The notes below the pieces were generated by a model. The model was not told the origin of the DNA. It searched no databases and saw only the letters and a list, made by a program, of their open reading frames with translations. Positions 44,262-54,481 of a stretch of DNA of 64,000 bases are shown here, one piece after another (the stretch's first letter is position 1; every line of letters begins with the position of its first letter). The position numbers and the translations under genes were made by a program. Where the stretch lies: the NCBI GenBank assembly GCA_028820655.1, contig JAPPIK010000055.1, positions 1 to 64,000 on the forward strand, read 5' to 3'. The DNA comes from Candidatus Poribacteria bacterium (GTDB taxonomy: Bacteria; Poribacteria; WGA-4E; JAJDTR01).

Positions 44262-44511
44262 CAGATTTCAATCCTATCGTATAACATTCCCCATATACCT
44301 AATTTCACGAAAATCTTTCATAATACAGGGAGAATTTTATGTTTTTTGTGGCTTTATTCAAGATATTCTGGAAATCTTGTGGAAAAATACGCTAAAATTA
44401 AGAACCATTGGGGATGAACGCTTGATTCCCAATTCGTCGTCTATCGTACCGGTGACAAATGAACTAACTCTCAAAGAGTCCTGAATGGGACTTAAGGAGA
44501 CATAGGATATA

Positions 44512-44712
44512 ATGGCAACAGGTCGAGTCAAATGGTTCAGCGACCAAAAAGGTTACGGATTCATCGTGACTGATGATGGTCAAGATGTCTTTGTGCACTA
44601 CTCCAACATTGAGGGCGAAGGATTCAAAACCCTCGATGAAGACCAAGATGTCGAGTTCGATATTGTCCAAGGGGACAAAGGTCTTCAGGCTGAAAATGTG
44701 GTCAAGATCTGA
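44512..44712 (+). CDS. Cold-shock domain protein, CspA family
   Basis: 66 residues, a single cold-shock domain. RNP1 is KGYGFIV (residues 13-19) and RNP2 is VFVHYSNI (about 27-34); [14 protein letters not shown] is the standard start. Binds single-stranded RNA and DNA and helps translation in the cold or during growth. AAGGAG lies ten bases before the ATG. A long leader and a strong terminator (44752-44787) make it a single-gene unit. Whether it is cold-induced cannot be told. Confidence 0.94.
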   Translation: MATGRVKWFSDQKGYGFIVTDDGQDVFVHYSNIEGEGFKTLDEDQDVEFDIVQGDKGLQAENVVKI

Positions 44713-44751
44713 AACGCTTAGTATTCATTCACCCAATTGAGTGTCGCGAAG

Positions 44752-44787
44752 AAAAGGCTCTTAATTAATTTGAGAGCCTTTTTTTTG
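44752..44787 (+). terminator. Rho-independent terminator of the cold-shock gene
   Basis: Stem AAGGCTCT (44754-44761) with AGAGCCTT (44773-44780), extended by A/T pairs, and a run of T after it. It lies 40 bases past the stop. Confidence 0.9.
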
Positions 44788-44896
44788 TCACAGGATTTTG
44801 AACGGAAAATCCGCTCCGATGCGGCGATTCACATTTCTGATTATTATATGCAACTAGCAACAACACATGCTCGTGGGCCATGACATCCTTCTGTAC

Positions 44897-44939
44897 CACA
44901 ATCTGTTAGATTGTGATATACGCAAACTAACAGTTTGCG
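44897..44939. repeat. Twin hairpins with complementary loops
   Basis: CACAATCT-GTT-AGATTGTG (44897-44915) and CGCAAACT-AAC-AGTTTGCG (44921-44939), five bases apart. Each has an eight-base stem and a three-base loop, and the centres CTGTTAG and CTAACAG are reverse complements. Neither is followed by T. They lie alone in the spacer before the GT9 gene. The remaining spacer (44788-45002) holds no gene. Confidence 0.65.
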
Positions 44940-45002
44940 CTACGAGGGCGTGTCCGATTTTCTGGGTTATGCACATCTCGTCATCGTTCCTTAATATACA
45001 AC

Positions 45003-45995
45003 ATGCCGTTTAGTAAAAACATTGACGTTGAGCAATTCCAACGCATCATAATTATCCGCCTTGCCCCGCTGGGCGAAACCGTCCTGATGACGCCTGTGAT
45101 TCGTGCGATGCGGCAAGGATTCCCGCATGCACATATTGCGTGCATGACCGATTCGATCCGTACGGATCTTGTGCGTGCAAATCCAAATCTTGACGAGGTC
45201 CTCCCTTATCAATCGTCGATTCCAAGACTGATTGTTGGCATGGCAAAAAGGTCTTTCCAATTGGCTGTCGTGCTTCAACCGACATTTCGCCTCGTGCTTC
45301 ACACCTTTCTCGCCGGGATCCCTTATCGGATCGGGTTTGAGACAAACTCCGGCGGACGAAGACTGCTACATCTTTCCGTACCAAACAACACCAACCAACA
45401 TGAAACCGCCAGATACTTGGACGTTGCGCGCCTACTCGGAATCGAGCCGGAGAGTGATGAGCCGGAAGTTTTTGTGGATGAAGAATCGCAGGCATGGGCA
45501 ACCGTATTTCTTCGTGACGCCAAGATCGACGGCGATTGCCTGCTAATTGGTCTCAACCCCGGTTCCGGCACAACCTACCGACGATGGGCGATAGAACGGT
45601 TCGCAAATGTGGGCAATTCGCTTCAGTCGGACTATAGTGCCCAACTGTGCATCTTGGGAGGACCGCGGGAGGACAACCTACCCCATGAATTGGCAGCGTT
45701 AATTCACGGCGAAACAACCGTCATCACTGGTACGACGCCCATGCAACTTGCCGCCATTATTCAGAAGTGTAATTTGTTCATAAGCAATGACACGGGGCCC
45801 ATGCACTTGAGCACGGCACTCAAAACGACTACAATCGCTCTTTTCGGTGCATCAAATCCTGTTCAGTGGGCGCCCATTTGGCCGCAGCACACAGTTATAG
45901 CTCGTAACAACATGGGGGAGATTTCCGTTGAAGACGTATTATCTGCGGTGGAGGAATGTCTAAACGCTACCACTGTAGCTAGGGAGCAATTTTGA
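45003..45995 (+). CDS. Family 9 glycosyltransferase (heptosyltransferase-like)
   Basis: 330 residues, GT-B fold. Marks are IIIRLAPLGETVLMTPVIRAMR at the start and the donor-site LIGLNPGSGTTYRRWAIERFANVGNSL with the conserved Gly-rich motif, then FISNDTGPMHLSTALKTTTIALFG near residue 260. GT9 enzymes add heptoses to lipopolysaccharide core. No other lipopolysaccharide gene lies near, so both sugar and acceptor are open. The ATG has no visible ribosome site. Confidence 0.88.
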   Translation: MPFSKNIDVEQFQRIIIIRLAPLGETVLMTPVIRAMRQGFPHAHIACMTDSIRTDLVRANPNLDEVLPYQSSIPRLIVGMAKRSFQLAVVLQPTFRLVLHTFLAGIPYRIGFETNSGGRRLLHLSVPNNTNQHETARYLDVARLLGIEPESDEPEVFVDEESQAWATVFLRDAKIDGDCLLIGLNPGSGTTYRRWAIERFANVGNSLQSDYSAQLCILGGPREDNLPHELAALIHGETTVITGTTPMQLAAIIQKCNLFISNDTGPMHLSTALKTTTIALFGASNPVQWAPIWPQHTVIARNNMGEISVEDVLSAVEECLNATTVAREQF

Positions 45996-46080
45996 AACAA
46001 GCCGCGGCTTATAGAGTAAAAAACAGATCGTCCTTCATCAGAATCCATATATGGCAAGGAAATTGATAGAGAGGTTGTCT

Positions 46081-47643
46081 ATGAAAACAAGTGAGCGCCC
46101 ATCATCGGCAAAAACACAATCTCGCACGCCCGGACCGCCAGTGAGTCAACAACAAATAATTCAAGCCCTGCTGTCTATCCTTCAGCGTCGTATGCGGGTA
46201 CAGTCTCTTTATTCACAGTTAGCTCGAACTGCGTTCTGGGGGTTGTTGCTAACGAGTGGGATAGTTCTCCTTAGCCGATTTGTACGGCTGCCGAACATTC
46301 CTAGCATGGTTTTGCTGATGCCAATCATTGTTGCCGCCGTATTGGTTACGGTATTGTCGTTCGTGCGGAAAGTTTCCTCCTCCGCCGTTGCCGTTTTCGT
46401 TGACAAGCAAATGAACCTGAAAGAGCGCTTCAGCACCGCGGTCGAGTTGATTCAAAGGGATTCAACGGACGAACTCAGCCATTTACAGATACGAGATGCC
46501 GCAAGCAGTTGCACGGCGACTTCTCCCTCGGCGATTGTACCATATAGGCTGCCATCGATCTTCAAATGGTTACCGATTCCCTTATTACTACTGACTGCCT
46601 CCTTCGCTATGCCGCGCATGTATCAACTGCCCCTCCCACCAACAGCCTCCGAGAAGAAAGCAATCGAAAAGACCGTTGAGAATTTCAATCGTTTGATAGG
46701 TGAAACAGACGACCCTTTACTAGCCAAGAAGCTCCAAGACGCTATGAACGGGCTTAAAGACACCGATAGTCTCTCGGTTCAAGAACGATTGAGCAAACTC
46801 CGCGATGAGGTGCGCGCCCGGAAGCAAGAATTCAATGAGAACGAAATCGATGAGGTAGGTGAAGTTTTTGCTGAAGTCAGCGGGGAATCCAATCGTTTCA
46901 AGAACATTGATCTTAGCAAACTCTCCGACGAGTTAGAAAAGCTAGCGAATGAGGAAATTCTCGATCCCGAGCTCCAAGAGGAACTCCGAGCGCTATTCAG
47001 AAAAATTGCCGAACGATTGGAAGGGAACCGTGCCGCCAAAAATCTCACGGAAGAATTCGTGGGACTTGAAACACGAACGGTCAGTCCCGATTTCCTGAAG
47101 AAAATTGCACGCCGGTTGGAGGATGTGGCCAAATTGGCGAGGAACCGTGAGCAGTTGGAACAGATGCTGGAACAGATCGCGGCAAGTCGTAAAAGCATAG
47201 CGTTGGCAAGCTTGGATCTCCATATCGGACGGGATTCCGGCGGAACTGCAAATAGCCAAGGCGGCGCCGGCAACGAAACGGCAACCGGAGAAACGCAGGG
47301 GACGATTGCCGCAGCGGATTCAGACTTCGTGCCGGACAAAACGGTTGAAGAGGCAGAATTTAGAAACAATCCAATGACTACGGAACCAACCCACGATCTA
47401 CGAACAGATGGGCCGGAACTGAGGTTGAAGGATGTCTCACCGAATGCAGATGCCATTGGCGACACGGATGTCTATGTGGGAAGCGACGCTCCAAACGTCG
47501 AAGAGGAAGCCGGATATATTCCATACCGCGAGGTGTTTCTCAATGCCAAACAGGACTATGCCGAAGCAATTGGGAAAAATCGAATCCCTTTGCGGTATCA
47601 ACAGCTAATTAATAACTATTTGGAGTCGATTAGAAATCCCTGA
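46081..47643 (+). CDS. Membrane protein with long coiled-coil/acidic region, unknown function
   Basis: 520 residues. Two hydrophobic segments at about 50-75 and 80-105, another at about 165-185, then a 200-residue helical region full of Glu, Lys and Leu (about 190-390). A Gly/Thr/Pro-rich linker and the end YREVFLNAKQDYAEAIGKNRIPLRYQQLINNYLESI follow. That end occurs in uncharacterised envelope proteins of several environmental phyla, often near von Willebrand (Bat-like) genes, but none is seen here. The ATG at 46081 has AGAGG upstream; one at 46051 is in frame. The TVP38 gene follows after 43 bases. Confidence 0.72.
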   Translation: MKTSERPSSAKTQSRTPGPPVSQQQIIQALLSILQRRMRVQSLYSQLARTAFWGLLLTSGIVLLSRFVRLPNIPSMVLLMPIIVAAVLVTVLSFVRKVSSSAVAVFVDKQMNLKERFSTAVELIQRDSTDELSHLQIRDAASSCTATSPSAIVPYRLPSIFKWLPIPLLLLTASFAMPRMYQLPLPPTASEKKAIEKTVENFNRLIGETDDPLLAKKLQDAMNGLKDTDSLSVQERLSKLRDEVRARKQEFNENEIDEVGEVFAEVSGESNRFKNIDLSKLSDELEKLANEEILDPELQEELRALFRKIAERLEGNRAAKNLTEEFVGLETRTVSPDFLKKIARRLEDVAKLARNREQLEQMLEQIAASRKSIALASLDLHIGRDSGGTANSQGGAGNETATGETQGTIAAADSDFVPDKTVEEAEFRNNPMTTEPTHDLRTDGPELRLKDVSPNADAIGDTDVYVGSDAPNVEEEAGYIPYREVFLNAKQDYAEAIGKNRIPLRYQQLINNYLESIRNP

Positions 47644-47686
47644 AAGGGGCAGTCGACTTTCAATTGTTCTTCGGCAACGAGTTCCT

Positions 47687-48361
47687 ATGAACAAGAATGT
47701 GATTAAACTACTTTGTTTTGTCGTGCTAATTATCGCTGTGTACCTTCTTCTGCAATATATTGGCATCACTAAAAACCTTTCCCGCGACGATATCCCTAAA
47801 CTTAAAGCAGAAATTAGCAACTTCGGCGTCTTTGCACCCCTTGTCTACATCGGATTTTACGTGCTGGCGACTATCTTCTTCCTGCCCGGCTTGCCGGTTA
47901 CCATGCTTTCCGGCCTGGTATTTGGGCCCCTCTGGGGTGTGGTTTATGCCTCAATCGGATCGGTAATTGGCATTTCGTGCGCTTTTCTTATTGCACGCTA
48001 TGTTGCCCGCGGCATGATTGAGGGGTGGGTTAACCGCAACGCACAATTTCGGCGGATTGATGAAGGTGTGAGGCGTCAAGGTTGGCGAATGCTGATGATT
48101 ACCCGGCTGGTCCCGGTATTCCCGTTCAATCTACAAAACTACGCGTACGGTCTCACGAAGATCGGGTTCGTCACATTTGTCTCTGTTTCATGGGTCTGCA
48201 TGCTACCGGGGACCGCAGCCTATGTGCAACTAGGCGCGGCGGTAAACGTCGGTGAGGGAAACATAAAGAAGACCTTGTTTTATCTTGCTGGAGCGGCCCT
48301 ATGTGTCGTCTTGGTATCATTGATTCCAAGCATTGTCCGGAAGCGGCAGTCAATGTCTTGA
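47687..48361 (+). CDS. TVP38/TMEM64 family membrane protein (DedA-related)
   Basis: 224 residues with five to six membrane helices. SNARE-associated (PF09335) marks are FLPGLPVTMLSGLVFGPLWGVVYASIGSVIGISCAFLIARYVARG and, later, RLVPVFPFNLQNYAYGLT with the conserved Arg and Pro. Family members act as lipid scramblases or membrane-maintenance proteins; the bacterial role is not clear. It shares the direction of the coiled-coil gene upstream and may be cotranscribed. The next gene lies 350 bases on. Confidence 0.85.
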   Translation: MNKNVIKLLCFVVLIIAVYLLLQYIGITKNLSRDDIPKLKAEISNFGVFAPLVYIGFYVLATIFFLPGLPVTMLSGLVFGPLWGVVYASIGSVIGISCAFLIARYVARGMIEGWVNRNAQFRRIDEGVRRQGWRMLMITRLVPVFPFNLQNYAYGLTKIGFVTFVSVSWVCMLPGTAAYVQLGAAVNVGEGNIKKTLFYLAGAALCVVLVSLIPSIVRKRQSMS

Positions 48362-48677
48362 AACATGAAAGCGGTTTTCTTGCGTTAGATGTTATGTATC
48401 CGGCAGAATTTTGGTTATTTTTGTCGAAACCAAAAAAGACTTTTTGAGCTTCACGCCTTATGAGAATATTCGCTTCAATACTCGATCTAAACACATTTAA
48501 AGAGTTCATTGAATACGCCAGATTGACAGAGGAATGAGCATCATTGCCAATCTGACACAGGGTAAAATCCTTGTAACGATGATTTTTTGTCACAAGCCAG
48601 TTCCGAGTTGTCCAAGATTCGACACAGCGCTTCATGATTCGGGCATTGGACGGTACTTTGTCGTGCAGCCTATTCTC
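48362..48677. other. Spacer upstream of the response regulator
   Basis: About 316 bases without a gene between the TVP38 gene and the sigma-54 type promoter at 48678. If that promoter is used, activator sites would be expected here; I see no obvious symmetrical site. Confidence 0.45.
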
Positions 48678-48693
48678 TGGCACAGATATTGCT
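48678..48693 (+). promoter_or_regulatory. Sigma-54 (-24/-12) promoter before the response regulator-dnaK pair
   Basis: TGGCAC, five bases (AGATA), TTGCT. All core bases of TGGCAC-N5-TTGCW match, with correct spacing between GG and GC. Transcription would start near 48704. That leaves about 50 bases to the ATG at 48756, and makes the ATG at 48714 too close to be the main start. Confidence 0.65.
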
Positions 48694-48755
48694 CCCCTTT
48701 ATAAAGGTTATAGATGCCGGTGCGAATCGGCCGAGAAGAGAAGGGAATATGTCCA

Positions 48756-49217
48756 ATGGCCGGGCAGGCACATCGAATTTTGATTGTTGATGATGACAAC
48801 GCTTCATTAGAAGTATTGAGCGAAGTGTTGACCCGTGCCAACTACGAGATATATTCTGCATCAACCGGATACGACGCCGCAAAGATAATCCAAGAGAATA
48901 CGCTAGATATGGCGATTCTGGATTACGATCTTCCGGACACTACCGGCTTGGATCTACTTCAGCACATTAAGCGAACTAGACCTCGTATTTTAGTCATCAT
49001 TATGAGCGCAAACACCTCGACCAACGTCAAGTTTGACGTGTTTGAGGCTGGCGCGTTTACGTTCATTCCGAAACCGATAGATCTACGCCGTTTCCTGCAA
49101 TACGTCAGGCGTGCATTGGGTTTCAGAGAGCAGTCTACTGCAAGTTCTCGGCGACGCACTAACACCGTTCAGATAAAGAAGTCAACTTTCTTTCGATGGA
49201 CTCGCATCGTCAAGTAA
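48756..49217 (+). CDS. Stand-alone response regulator receiver protein
   Basis: 153 residues, one CheY-like receiver domain. Acidic pocket Asp12-Asp13, phosphorylated Asp56 (AILDYDLP), Ser84 and Lys106 (IPKP) are all present. No output domain follows, only a basic tail of about 30 residues (RRRTNTVQIKK). No kinase gene is adjacent. I chose the ATG at 48756 because it lies a normal distance from the sigma-54 type promoter; an in-frame ATG at 48714, with AAAGG upstream, would add 14 residues. dnaK follows 26 bases after the stop, an unusual neighbour for a receiver protein. Confidence 0.85.
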   Translation: MAGQAHRILIVDDDNASLEVLSEVLTRANYEIYSASTGYDAAKIIQENTLDMAILDYDLPDTTGLDLLQHIKRTRPRILVIIMSANTSTNVKFDVFEAGAFTFIPKPIDLRRFLQYVRRALGFREQSTASSRRRTNTVQIKKSTFFRWTRIVK

Positions 49218-49243
49218 ATTAAAATCAAAAAAGGACATACAAA

Positions 49244-51193
49244 ATGAGCAAAGTCATTGGAATTGATTTAGGAACAACCAACTCGTGTGTCGCCATCTTG
49301 GAAAGCGGCGACGCAAAAGTGATTGAAAATGCCGAGGGTGTGCGCACGACTCCCTCCGTTGTCGCTTTCACGAAAGACGGAGAGCGGCTCGTGGGCCAAG
49401 TTGCCAAACGCCAAGCGATTACAAACCCAACGAATACCGTGTTCTCAATAAAGAGATTCATGGGTAGAAAACATGGTGAGATTGGGGAGGAACTTAAACG
49501 CGTACCGTATGACGTAATCGCTGACAACGACGGTGATGCCGCGGTAAAAATTGAAGATAAAAACTATTCGCCTCCCGAAATCTCCGCGATGACGCTGCAA
49601 AAAATGAGAGAAACGGCGGAAGCCTACCTCGGCGAAGATGTCACACAGGCGGTCATCACCGTACCAGCTTACTTCAACGATTCGCAACGGCAGGCAACGA
49701 AAGATGCGGGTAGAATCGCCGGATTGGAAGTTCTGCGGATTATCAACGAACCGACTGCCGCGTCGTTGGCATACGGCCTGGAAAACAAAAAAGACCTCAA
49801 AATTGCTGTTTACGACTTGGGGGGTGGAACCTTTGACATCTCAATCCTAGAGATTGGCGAAGGTGTTTTTGAAGTGAAAAGTACAAATGGCGACACCCAC
49901 CTTGGTGGTGATGACTTCGATCAGCAGATTATAGATTGGCTCGCCGAAGAGTTCCAAAGTGAACAGGGTATCGACTTGCGTAAAGACACCATGGCACTTC
50001 AAAGGCTGAAGGAAGGCGCCGAAAAAGCGAAGTGCGAGTTGTCAACAGCACTCCAAACCGATGTAAATCTGCCCTTTATCACTGCCGACGCAAGCGGACC
50101 CAAACACCTGAATGTCTCTCTTACTCGCGCAAAACTTGAACAACTCACTGACGATCTTGTCGAGCGCACCTTAGGACCGTGTCGAAGAGCACTTGCCGAT
50201 GCGGACTTATCTCCGCAGAATATCGATGAAGTCATTCTTGTCGGTGGCCAAACACGGATGCCCAAAGTGCAGGAAGCAGTCCAGGCTCTTTTCGAAAGGG
50301 AACCGCACAAGGGAGTAAATCCGGACGAAGTGGTCGCAATCGGCGCAGCCATTCAAGGCGGAGTTCTCTCCGGTGATTCCGAGGTTAAGGACATCCTGTT
50401 GCTTGACGTGACACCACTCTCGCTGGGCATTGAGACTTTGGGTGGGATGTCTACCAAACTGATCGAACGAAACACAACCATACCCACAGAGAAGTCGCAG
50501 ATTTTCACTACCGCGGATGACAACCAAACGTCCGTAGATGTGCACGTTCTGCAGGGAGAGCGTGAGCAATCGGCTTACAACAAGACAATCGGTCGTTTTC
50601 GTTTAGATGGGATACCGCCGGCACCCCGAGGAATGCCGCAAATTGAGGTGTCCTTCAACATTGACGCCAACGGGATTCTCAAAGTATCCGCTAAAGACAC
50701 CGCTACCGGAAAGGAACAGCACATTACCATCACCGCTTCGTCCGGTTTGTCCGAGGCGGAAATCGACCAGATGGTCAAGGATGCTGAAACCCATGCCGAC
50801 GAAGATAGACTCAAACGCGAGGAGTTTGAAGTCCGCCATCGCGCAGATTCTCTTGTCTACGAGACTGAAAAGAGTTTAACGGAATTCAGCGACAAGATTG
50901 ACGCCGAGACCAAGGGAAAGGTCGAAGGCGCAGTTGAACGAGTCAAAGAAGCCTTGAAAGGAGAGAATCAGGAGGAGATAAAATCCGCCTCTGAAGACTT
51001 GACGCAGATTTGGCATCAAGCGTCCGCCGAATTGTATCAACAAACGGCTTCCGGGCAACCTGGCGAAGCGCCGACTGACGATCACCCTCGCAGCGCTCCC
51101 ACCGATGAATCCGCAGCGCCCGGTGGTGAAGGCGAAGTCATCGACGCTGATTACGAGGTCGTCGATGAAGACGCCGACAAAAACAAGAAGTAA
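49244..51193 (+). CDS. dnaK: Molecular chaperone DnaK (Hsp70)
   Basis: 649 residues. ATP-driven folding chaperone. The nucleotide-binding domain has [14 protein letters not shown] at the start, [21 protein letters not shown], and [12 protein letters not shown]. The interdomain linker lies near [10 protein letters not shown], and the substrate-binding domain and helical lid follow. The end is acidic ([16 protein letters not shown]-like) as usual. The ribosome site AAAAAGGAC lies before the ATG. grpE and dnaJ are absent on either side, and no CIRCE operator is seen; the gene seems coupled to a response regulator. Confidence 0.97.
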   Translation: MSKVIGIDLGTTNSCVAILESGDAKVIENAEGVRTTPSVVAFTKDGERLVGQVAKRQAITNPTNTVFSIKRFMGRKHGEIGEELKRVPYDVIADNDGDAAVKIEDKNYSPPEISAMTLQKMRETAEAYLGEDVTQAVITVPAYFNDSQRQATKDAGRIAGLEVLRIINEPTAASLAYGLENKKDLKIAVYDLGGGTFDISILEIGEGVFEVKSTNGDTHLGGDDFDQQIIDWLAEEFQSEQGIDLRKDTMALQRLKEGAEKAKCELSTALQTDVNLPFITADASGPKHLNVSLTRAKLEQLTDDLVERTLGPCRRALADADLSPQNIDEVILVGGQTRMPKVQEAVQALFEREPHKGVNPDEVVAIGAAIQGGVLSGDSEVKDILLLDVTPLSLGIETLGGMSTKLIERNTTIPTEKSQIFTTADDNQTSVDVHVLQGEREQSAYNKTIGRFRLDGIPPAPRGMPQIEVSFNIDANGILKVSAKDTATGKEQHITITASSGLSEAEIDQMVKDAETHADEDRLKREEFEVRHRADSLVYETEKSLTEFSDKIDAETKGKVEGAVERVKEALKGENQEEIKSASEDLTQIWHQASAELYQQTASGQPGEAPTDDHPRSAPTDESAAPGGEGEVIDADYEVVDEDADKNKK

Positions 51194-51248
51194 GATCTGT
51201 CTGCAATTGCAACCGTTGCACGATGTCTTTATAGACCTGCTTACCCCG

Positions 51249-51282
51249 AGAAACCGAGTTTTTTCCCGAAAACTCGGTTTCT
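51249..51282. repeat. Palindrome AGAAACCGAGTTTT-TTCCCG-AAAACTCGGTTTCT
   Basis: A perfect 14-base stem (51249-51262 with 51269-51282) and a six-base loop. The arm has the pattern GAAA-C-AGTTTT of the three units at 21279-21468, differing by compensated changes. It lies 56 bases past the dnaK stop and might help end its transcript. Confidence 0.75.
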
Positions 51283-51322
51283 ACACTTTCCCTCTTCTCT
51301 CACTACACATCCTAACTGCTCC

Positions 51323-51344
51323 GTCTGGATTGCCAAATCCAGAC
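51323..51344. repeat. Palindrome GTCTGGATT-GCCA-AATCCAGAC
   Basis: A nine-base stem with four-base loop, nearly the same as the palindrome at 21030-21053. Here too it lies next to a GAAA...TTTC palindrome. The rest of 51345-51757 contains no gene; at 51591-51637 fragments of the dispersed repeat (GGGATCTCTATCG, and inverted CATAGAGATTCC) are seen. Confidence 0.75.
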
Positions 51345-51757
51345 CAATAAGCGATCGGATACTGAGCGATCAAGGAATATCAAATGAACAGGCAGTGCGT
51401 GGGACAGAGATGCCACTAAATGGTTTGTTTTCCAAATAGAATGGATGTCTTGGTGATTGTCCAAACAGTGATTTATAGGATCATAAGGTTTCCTTGATTG
51501 TCTGTGGCAAGTTGCCGGTGATGAGTCCGCCAGACCGTTATCTCGAAGCCATGAGCATTTAGGAATAAACCAAGTATTTTTGGGGAAAAAGGGATCTCTA
51601 TCGATCAACTGAGCGCAAGAGATCTCATAGAGATTCCGTTCCAACCATACCACCGTGAATGAACAAACTCCTGTTTGGATAGGAAACCGAACCCACCGCG
51701 GTGTATCGATAAGAGCGACCCCACGCTATAAGAACCCTCATATTGAATCCTAGCCCC

Positions 51758-51806
51758 AAAAAAAGCGCCTTCCATCGGTAGAATATTTACCGAAAAGAAG
51801 ACGCTT
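51758..51806 (-). terminator. Rho-independent terminator of clpB
   Basis: On the minus strand AAGCGTCTTC pairs with GAAGGCGCTT over ten bases (one G-U), with an inner TCGGTA/TACCGA stem, and a run of T follows. It ends about 30 bases past the clpB stop. Confidence 0.8.
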
Positions 51807-51832
51807 GCTGTTACTCTCGTATCAAAGAAGAA

Positions 51833-54403
51833 TTACATCTCGCGAAAGACAAATTCCCCATCCTCGAAATCAACCTCTATTCCGACCCCGTCGCCGAAGC
51901 GTCCTTCAAGCATTTCGATCGCAAGCGGATTCAGGATGTCGCGCTGAATTGTCCGGCGCAGCGGCCGCGCACCGTAAACTTCGTCATAGCCGCGAGTCGC
52001 GAGTTCCTCCTTTGCCAGCTCCGTCATGGACAATGCAATCTCTTTGTCCGCAAGACGACCGCTAAGCACATCCAGTTCAAGCGTCACAATTTGCTTAATT
52101 TCTTTTATGCCTAACCGATCGAAAATGATGAGATCGTCGATACGGTTCAGAAATTCGGGACGGAACTGTTGCTGCAATGCCTCCAATACGCGAGAGCGGA
52201 GTTCCTCGTGCCCCAGTTTGCTATCGCTAATCCACTGGCTGCCGATGTTCGAAGTCATCACTACCACGGTGTTCTTGAAATCCACCGTACGTCCATGTCC
52301 GTCCGTTAATCGACCATCGTCGAGCATCTGCAACAGAATGTTGAACACGTCGGGATGCGCCTTTTCAATTTCGTCGAACAACACGACGCAGTACGGGTGA
52401 CGCCGAACGGCTTCCGTCAGTTGTCCGCCTTCGTCAAAGCCAACATACCCCGGAGGAGCGCCGACCAATCTTGACACAGAGTGCTTCTCCATATACTCAC
52501 TCATGTCGATTCGCACCATGGCGTCCTGATCATCGAACAGAAATTCCGCAAGCGATTTTGCGACGTGGGTTTTGCCTACGCCCGTTGGTCCCATGAAAAC
52601 AAATGAACCAAGTGGCCGGTCGGGATCTTGGAGTCCAACGCGGGAGCGTCGTATGGCGTTCGAGATGGCTTCGACCGCTTCATCTTGACCAATCACGTGT
52701 TCTCTAAGCCGATCTTCCATGTGAAGCAGCTTTTTAACCTCGCCTTCCATCAGCCGGAAAACCGGTATTCCTGTCCATCTTGACACGATTTCGGCGATGT
52801 CCTCCTGATCGACTCTCTCCTTGAGCATGTGAGACGATTGTTCGCCTTCCTTCGCCCGATCAAGTTGGGTTTCAAGCTCGTACAGTTCCCCATATCGAAT
52901 CTGCGAAGCCTTGGCGAGATCGCCTGCACGTTGCGCCTGTTCCTCCTCAATCTTTAGCGCTTCGATCCGCTCCATCAGGTCGCGAACTCGCTGGATTCCC
53001 GCCTTTTCATTCTGCCAATTCGCCTTGAGATGATTTCTCCGTTCATTCAACTCGGCAAGCTCTTCCAGTAGTTTTGCCAAGCGTTCCATAGAGGAAGCAT
53101 CCTCCTCCTTTTCAAGTGCTTGCCTTTCCATCTCCAACTGAATGATGCGGCGCTCAACCTCATCAATCGCTTCCGGCACACTATCAATTTCTATCCGCAA
53201 TCGCGAAGCTGCTTCATCGATAAGGTCGACGGCTTTGTCGGGTAGAAATCGATCGGCGATGTAACGCTGCGAGAGCACGGCCGCCGCAACAATCGCGTTG
53301 TCTTGAACTTGGACACCGTGATGCGTTTCATAGCGCTCTTTGAGACCCCGCAGAATTGCGATTGTGTCTTCTACCGACGGCTCCTCAACCATAACGGGCT
53401 GAAAGCGCCGTTCCAATGCCGCATCCTTTTCCACGTGCTTGCGATATTCATCAAGAGTGGTTGCCCCGATGCAATGCAATTCGCCGCGTGCCAACGCGGG
53501 CTTCAGCATATTTGAGGCGTCCACGGCGCCCTCTGCTCCCCCGGCACCGACGATTGTATGGAGTTCATCAATGAACAAGACTACCTGTCCACCAGATTGC
53601 TCAATGTCCTTAAGTACAGCTTTAAGCCGGTCCTCAAACTCGCCGCGGTATTTAGAACCGGCAATCATTGCTCCGAGATCAAGACCAATGAGTCGTTTGT
53701 TTTTCAAACTCTCGGGCACATCGCCGTCGACGATCCGTTGCGCAAGTCCTTCAACGATGGCAGTTTTGCCGACTCCCGGTTCCCCAATCAACACCGGGTT
53801 GTTCTTGCGCCGACGAGACAGTACCTGCATGACGCGACGGATCTCGTCATCCCGTCCTATAACAGGATCGAGTTTGCCAGACATCGCTTCTTGAGTTAAA
53901 TCCCGCCCGAACCGCGTTAGCGCTTGATACTTGTCCTCGGGATTCTGATCGGTAACACGTTGCCCGCCGCGAATGTCAACCAACGCTTTAAGAACCTTTT
54001 CTTTCGTGACACCATGTACTTTTAAGGTCTTTCCAACGGAGGAGTTTTTATCCTCAACACATCCGATTAGCAGGTGTTCCGTGCTGACGTACTCATCTTT
54101 CAGGTTGGTTGCCTCTTTCCAAGCCCTTTCAAACACCGCATTCAGTGCTGGCGAAAGGCGCAGTTCGTGGCCGTTTCCTTGTACCTTGGGTCCCTCTCGA
54201 ACCGCATCATCAACCTCGGATCTAATGGCTTGCACATCCGCGCCTATTTTTTGGAGAATCGGCGTAACAACGCCGTCTTGCTGATCGATTAGAGCGAGCA
54301 GTAAATGGTCGACATTGAGTTCGGGACTCTCCACTTGGCTCGCGAACTCTTGCGCGGTCTGCAAGGCTTCTTGTGATTTTATCGTTAATCGGTCAAATCT
54401 CAT
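51833..54403 (-). CDS. clpB: ATP-dependent disaggregase ClpB
   Basis: 856 residues. Hsp100 hexamer that pulls proteins from aggregates together with DnaK. The N-domain starts [18 protein letters not shown], then NBD1 with [16 protein letters not shown] near residue 205. The coiled-coil middle domain is about 400-520 (rich in Glu, Arg, Leu), and NBD2 has [19 protein letters not shown] near residue 605. All Walker, arginine-finger and pore ([17 protein letters not shown]) motifs are present. It faces dnaK tail to tail across 640 bases. A weaker sigma-54 type sequence lies upstream. Confidence 0.97.
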   Translation of the reverse strand: MRFDRLTIKSQEALQTAQEFASQVESPELNVDHLLLALIDQQDGVVTPILQKIGADVQAIRSEVDDAVREGPKVQGNGHELRLSPALNAVFERAWKEATNLKDEYVSTEHLLIGCVEDKNSSVGKTLKVHGVTKEKVLKALVDIRGGQRVTDQNPEDKYQALTRFGRDLTQEAMSGKLDPVIGRDDEIRRVMQVLSRRRKNNPVLIGEPGVGKTAIVEGLAQRIVDGDVPESLKNKRLIGLDLGAMIAGSKYRGEFEDRLKAVLKDIEQSGGQVVLFIDELHTIVGAGGAEGAVDASNMLKPALARGELHCIGATTLDEYRKHVEKDAALERRFQPVMVEEPSVEDTIAILRGLKERYETHHGVQVQDNAIVAAAVLSQRYIADRFLPDKAVDLIDEAASRLRIEIDSVPEAIDEVERRIIQLEMERQALEKEEDASSMERLAKLLEELAELNERRNHLKANWQNEKAGIQRVRDLMERIEALKIEEEQAQRAGDLAKASQIRYGELYELETQLDRAKEGEQSSHMLKERVDQEDIAEIVSRWTGIPVFRLMEGEVKKLLHMEDRLREHVIGQDEAVEAISNAIRRSRVGLQDPDRPLGSFVFMGPTGVGKTHVAKSLAEFLFDDQDAMVRIDMSEYMEKHSVSRLVGAPPGYVGFDEGGQLTEAVRRHPYCVVLFDEIEKAHPDVFNILLQMLDDGRLTDGHGRTVDFKNTVVVMTSNIGSQWISDSKLGHEELRSRVLEALQQQFRPEFLNRIDDLIIFDRLGIKEIKQIVTLELDVLSGRLADKEIALSMTELAKEELATRGYDEVYGARPLRRTIQRDILNPLAIEMLEGRFGDGVGIEVDFEDGEFVFREM

Positions 54404-54465
54404 CGTGGTATTCCTCTCTTTTTCAGATTTGTGGTTTTACGCTAAATATTAGCTATCCATTCTAG

Positions 54466-54481
54466 TGCAGAATAAATGCCA
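54466..54481 (-). promoter_or_regulatory. Possible sigma-54 (-24/-12) promoter of clpB
   Basis: On the minus strand TGGCAT, five bases, CTGCA. GG and GC are correctly spaced and 9 of 11 core bases match the consensus. Transcription would start near 54455, giving a 50-base leader to clpB. Two mismatches make it a candidate only. Confidence 0.4.

Noticed and set aside
46041-46060. Sigma-54 like TGGCAAGGAAATTGAT before the coiled-coil membrane protein gene
   Set aside because: The essential GC of the -12 element is GA here, so it should not work as a sigma-54 promoter.
49218-49243. CIRCE operator or separate heat-shock promoter before dnaK
   Set aside because: The 26-base gap has no TTAGCACTC-type inverted repeat and no room for a promoter of its own.
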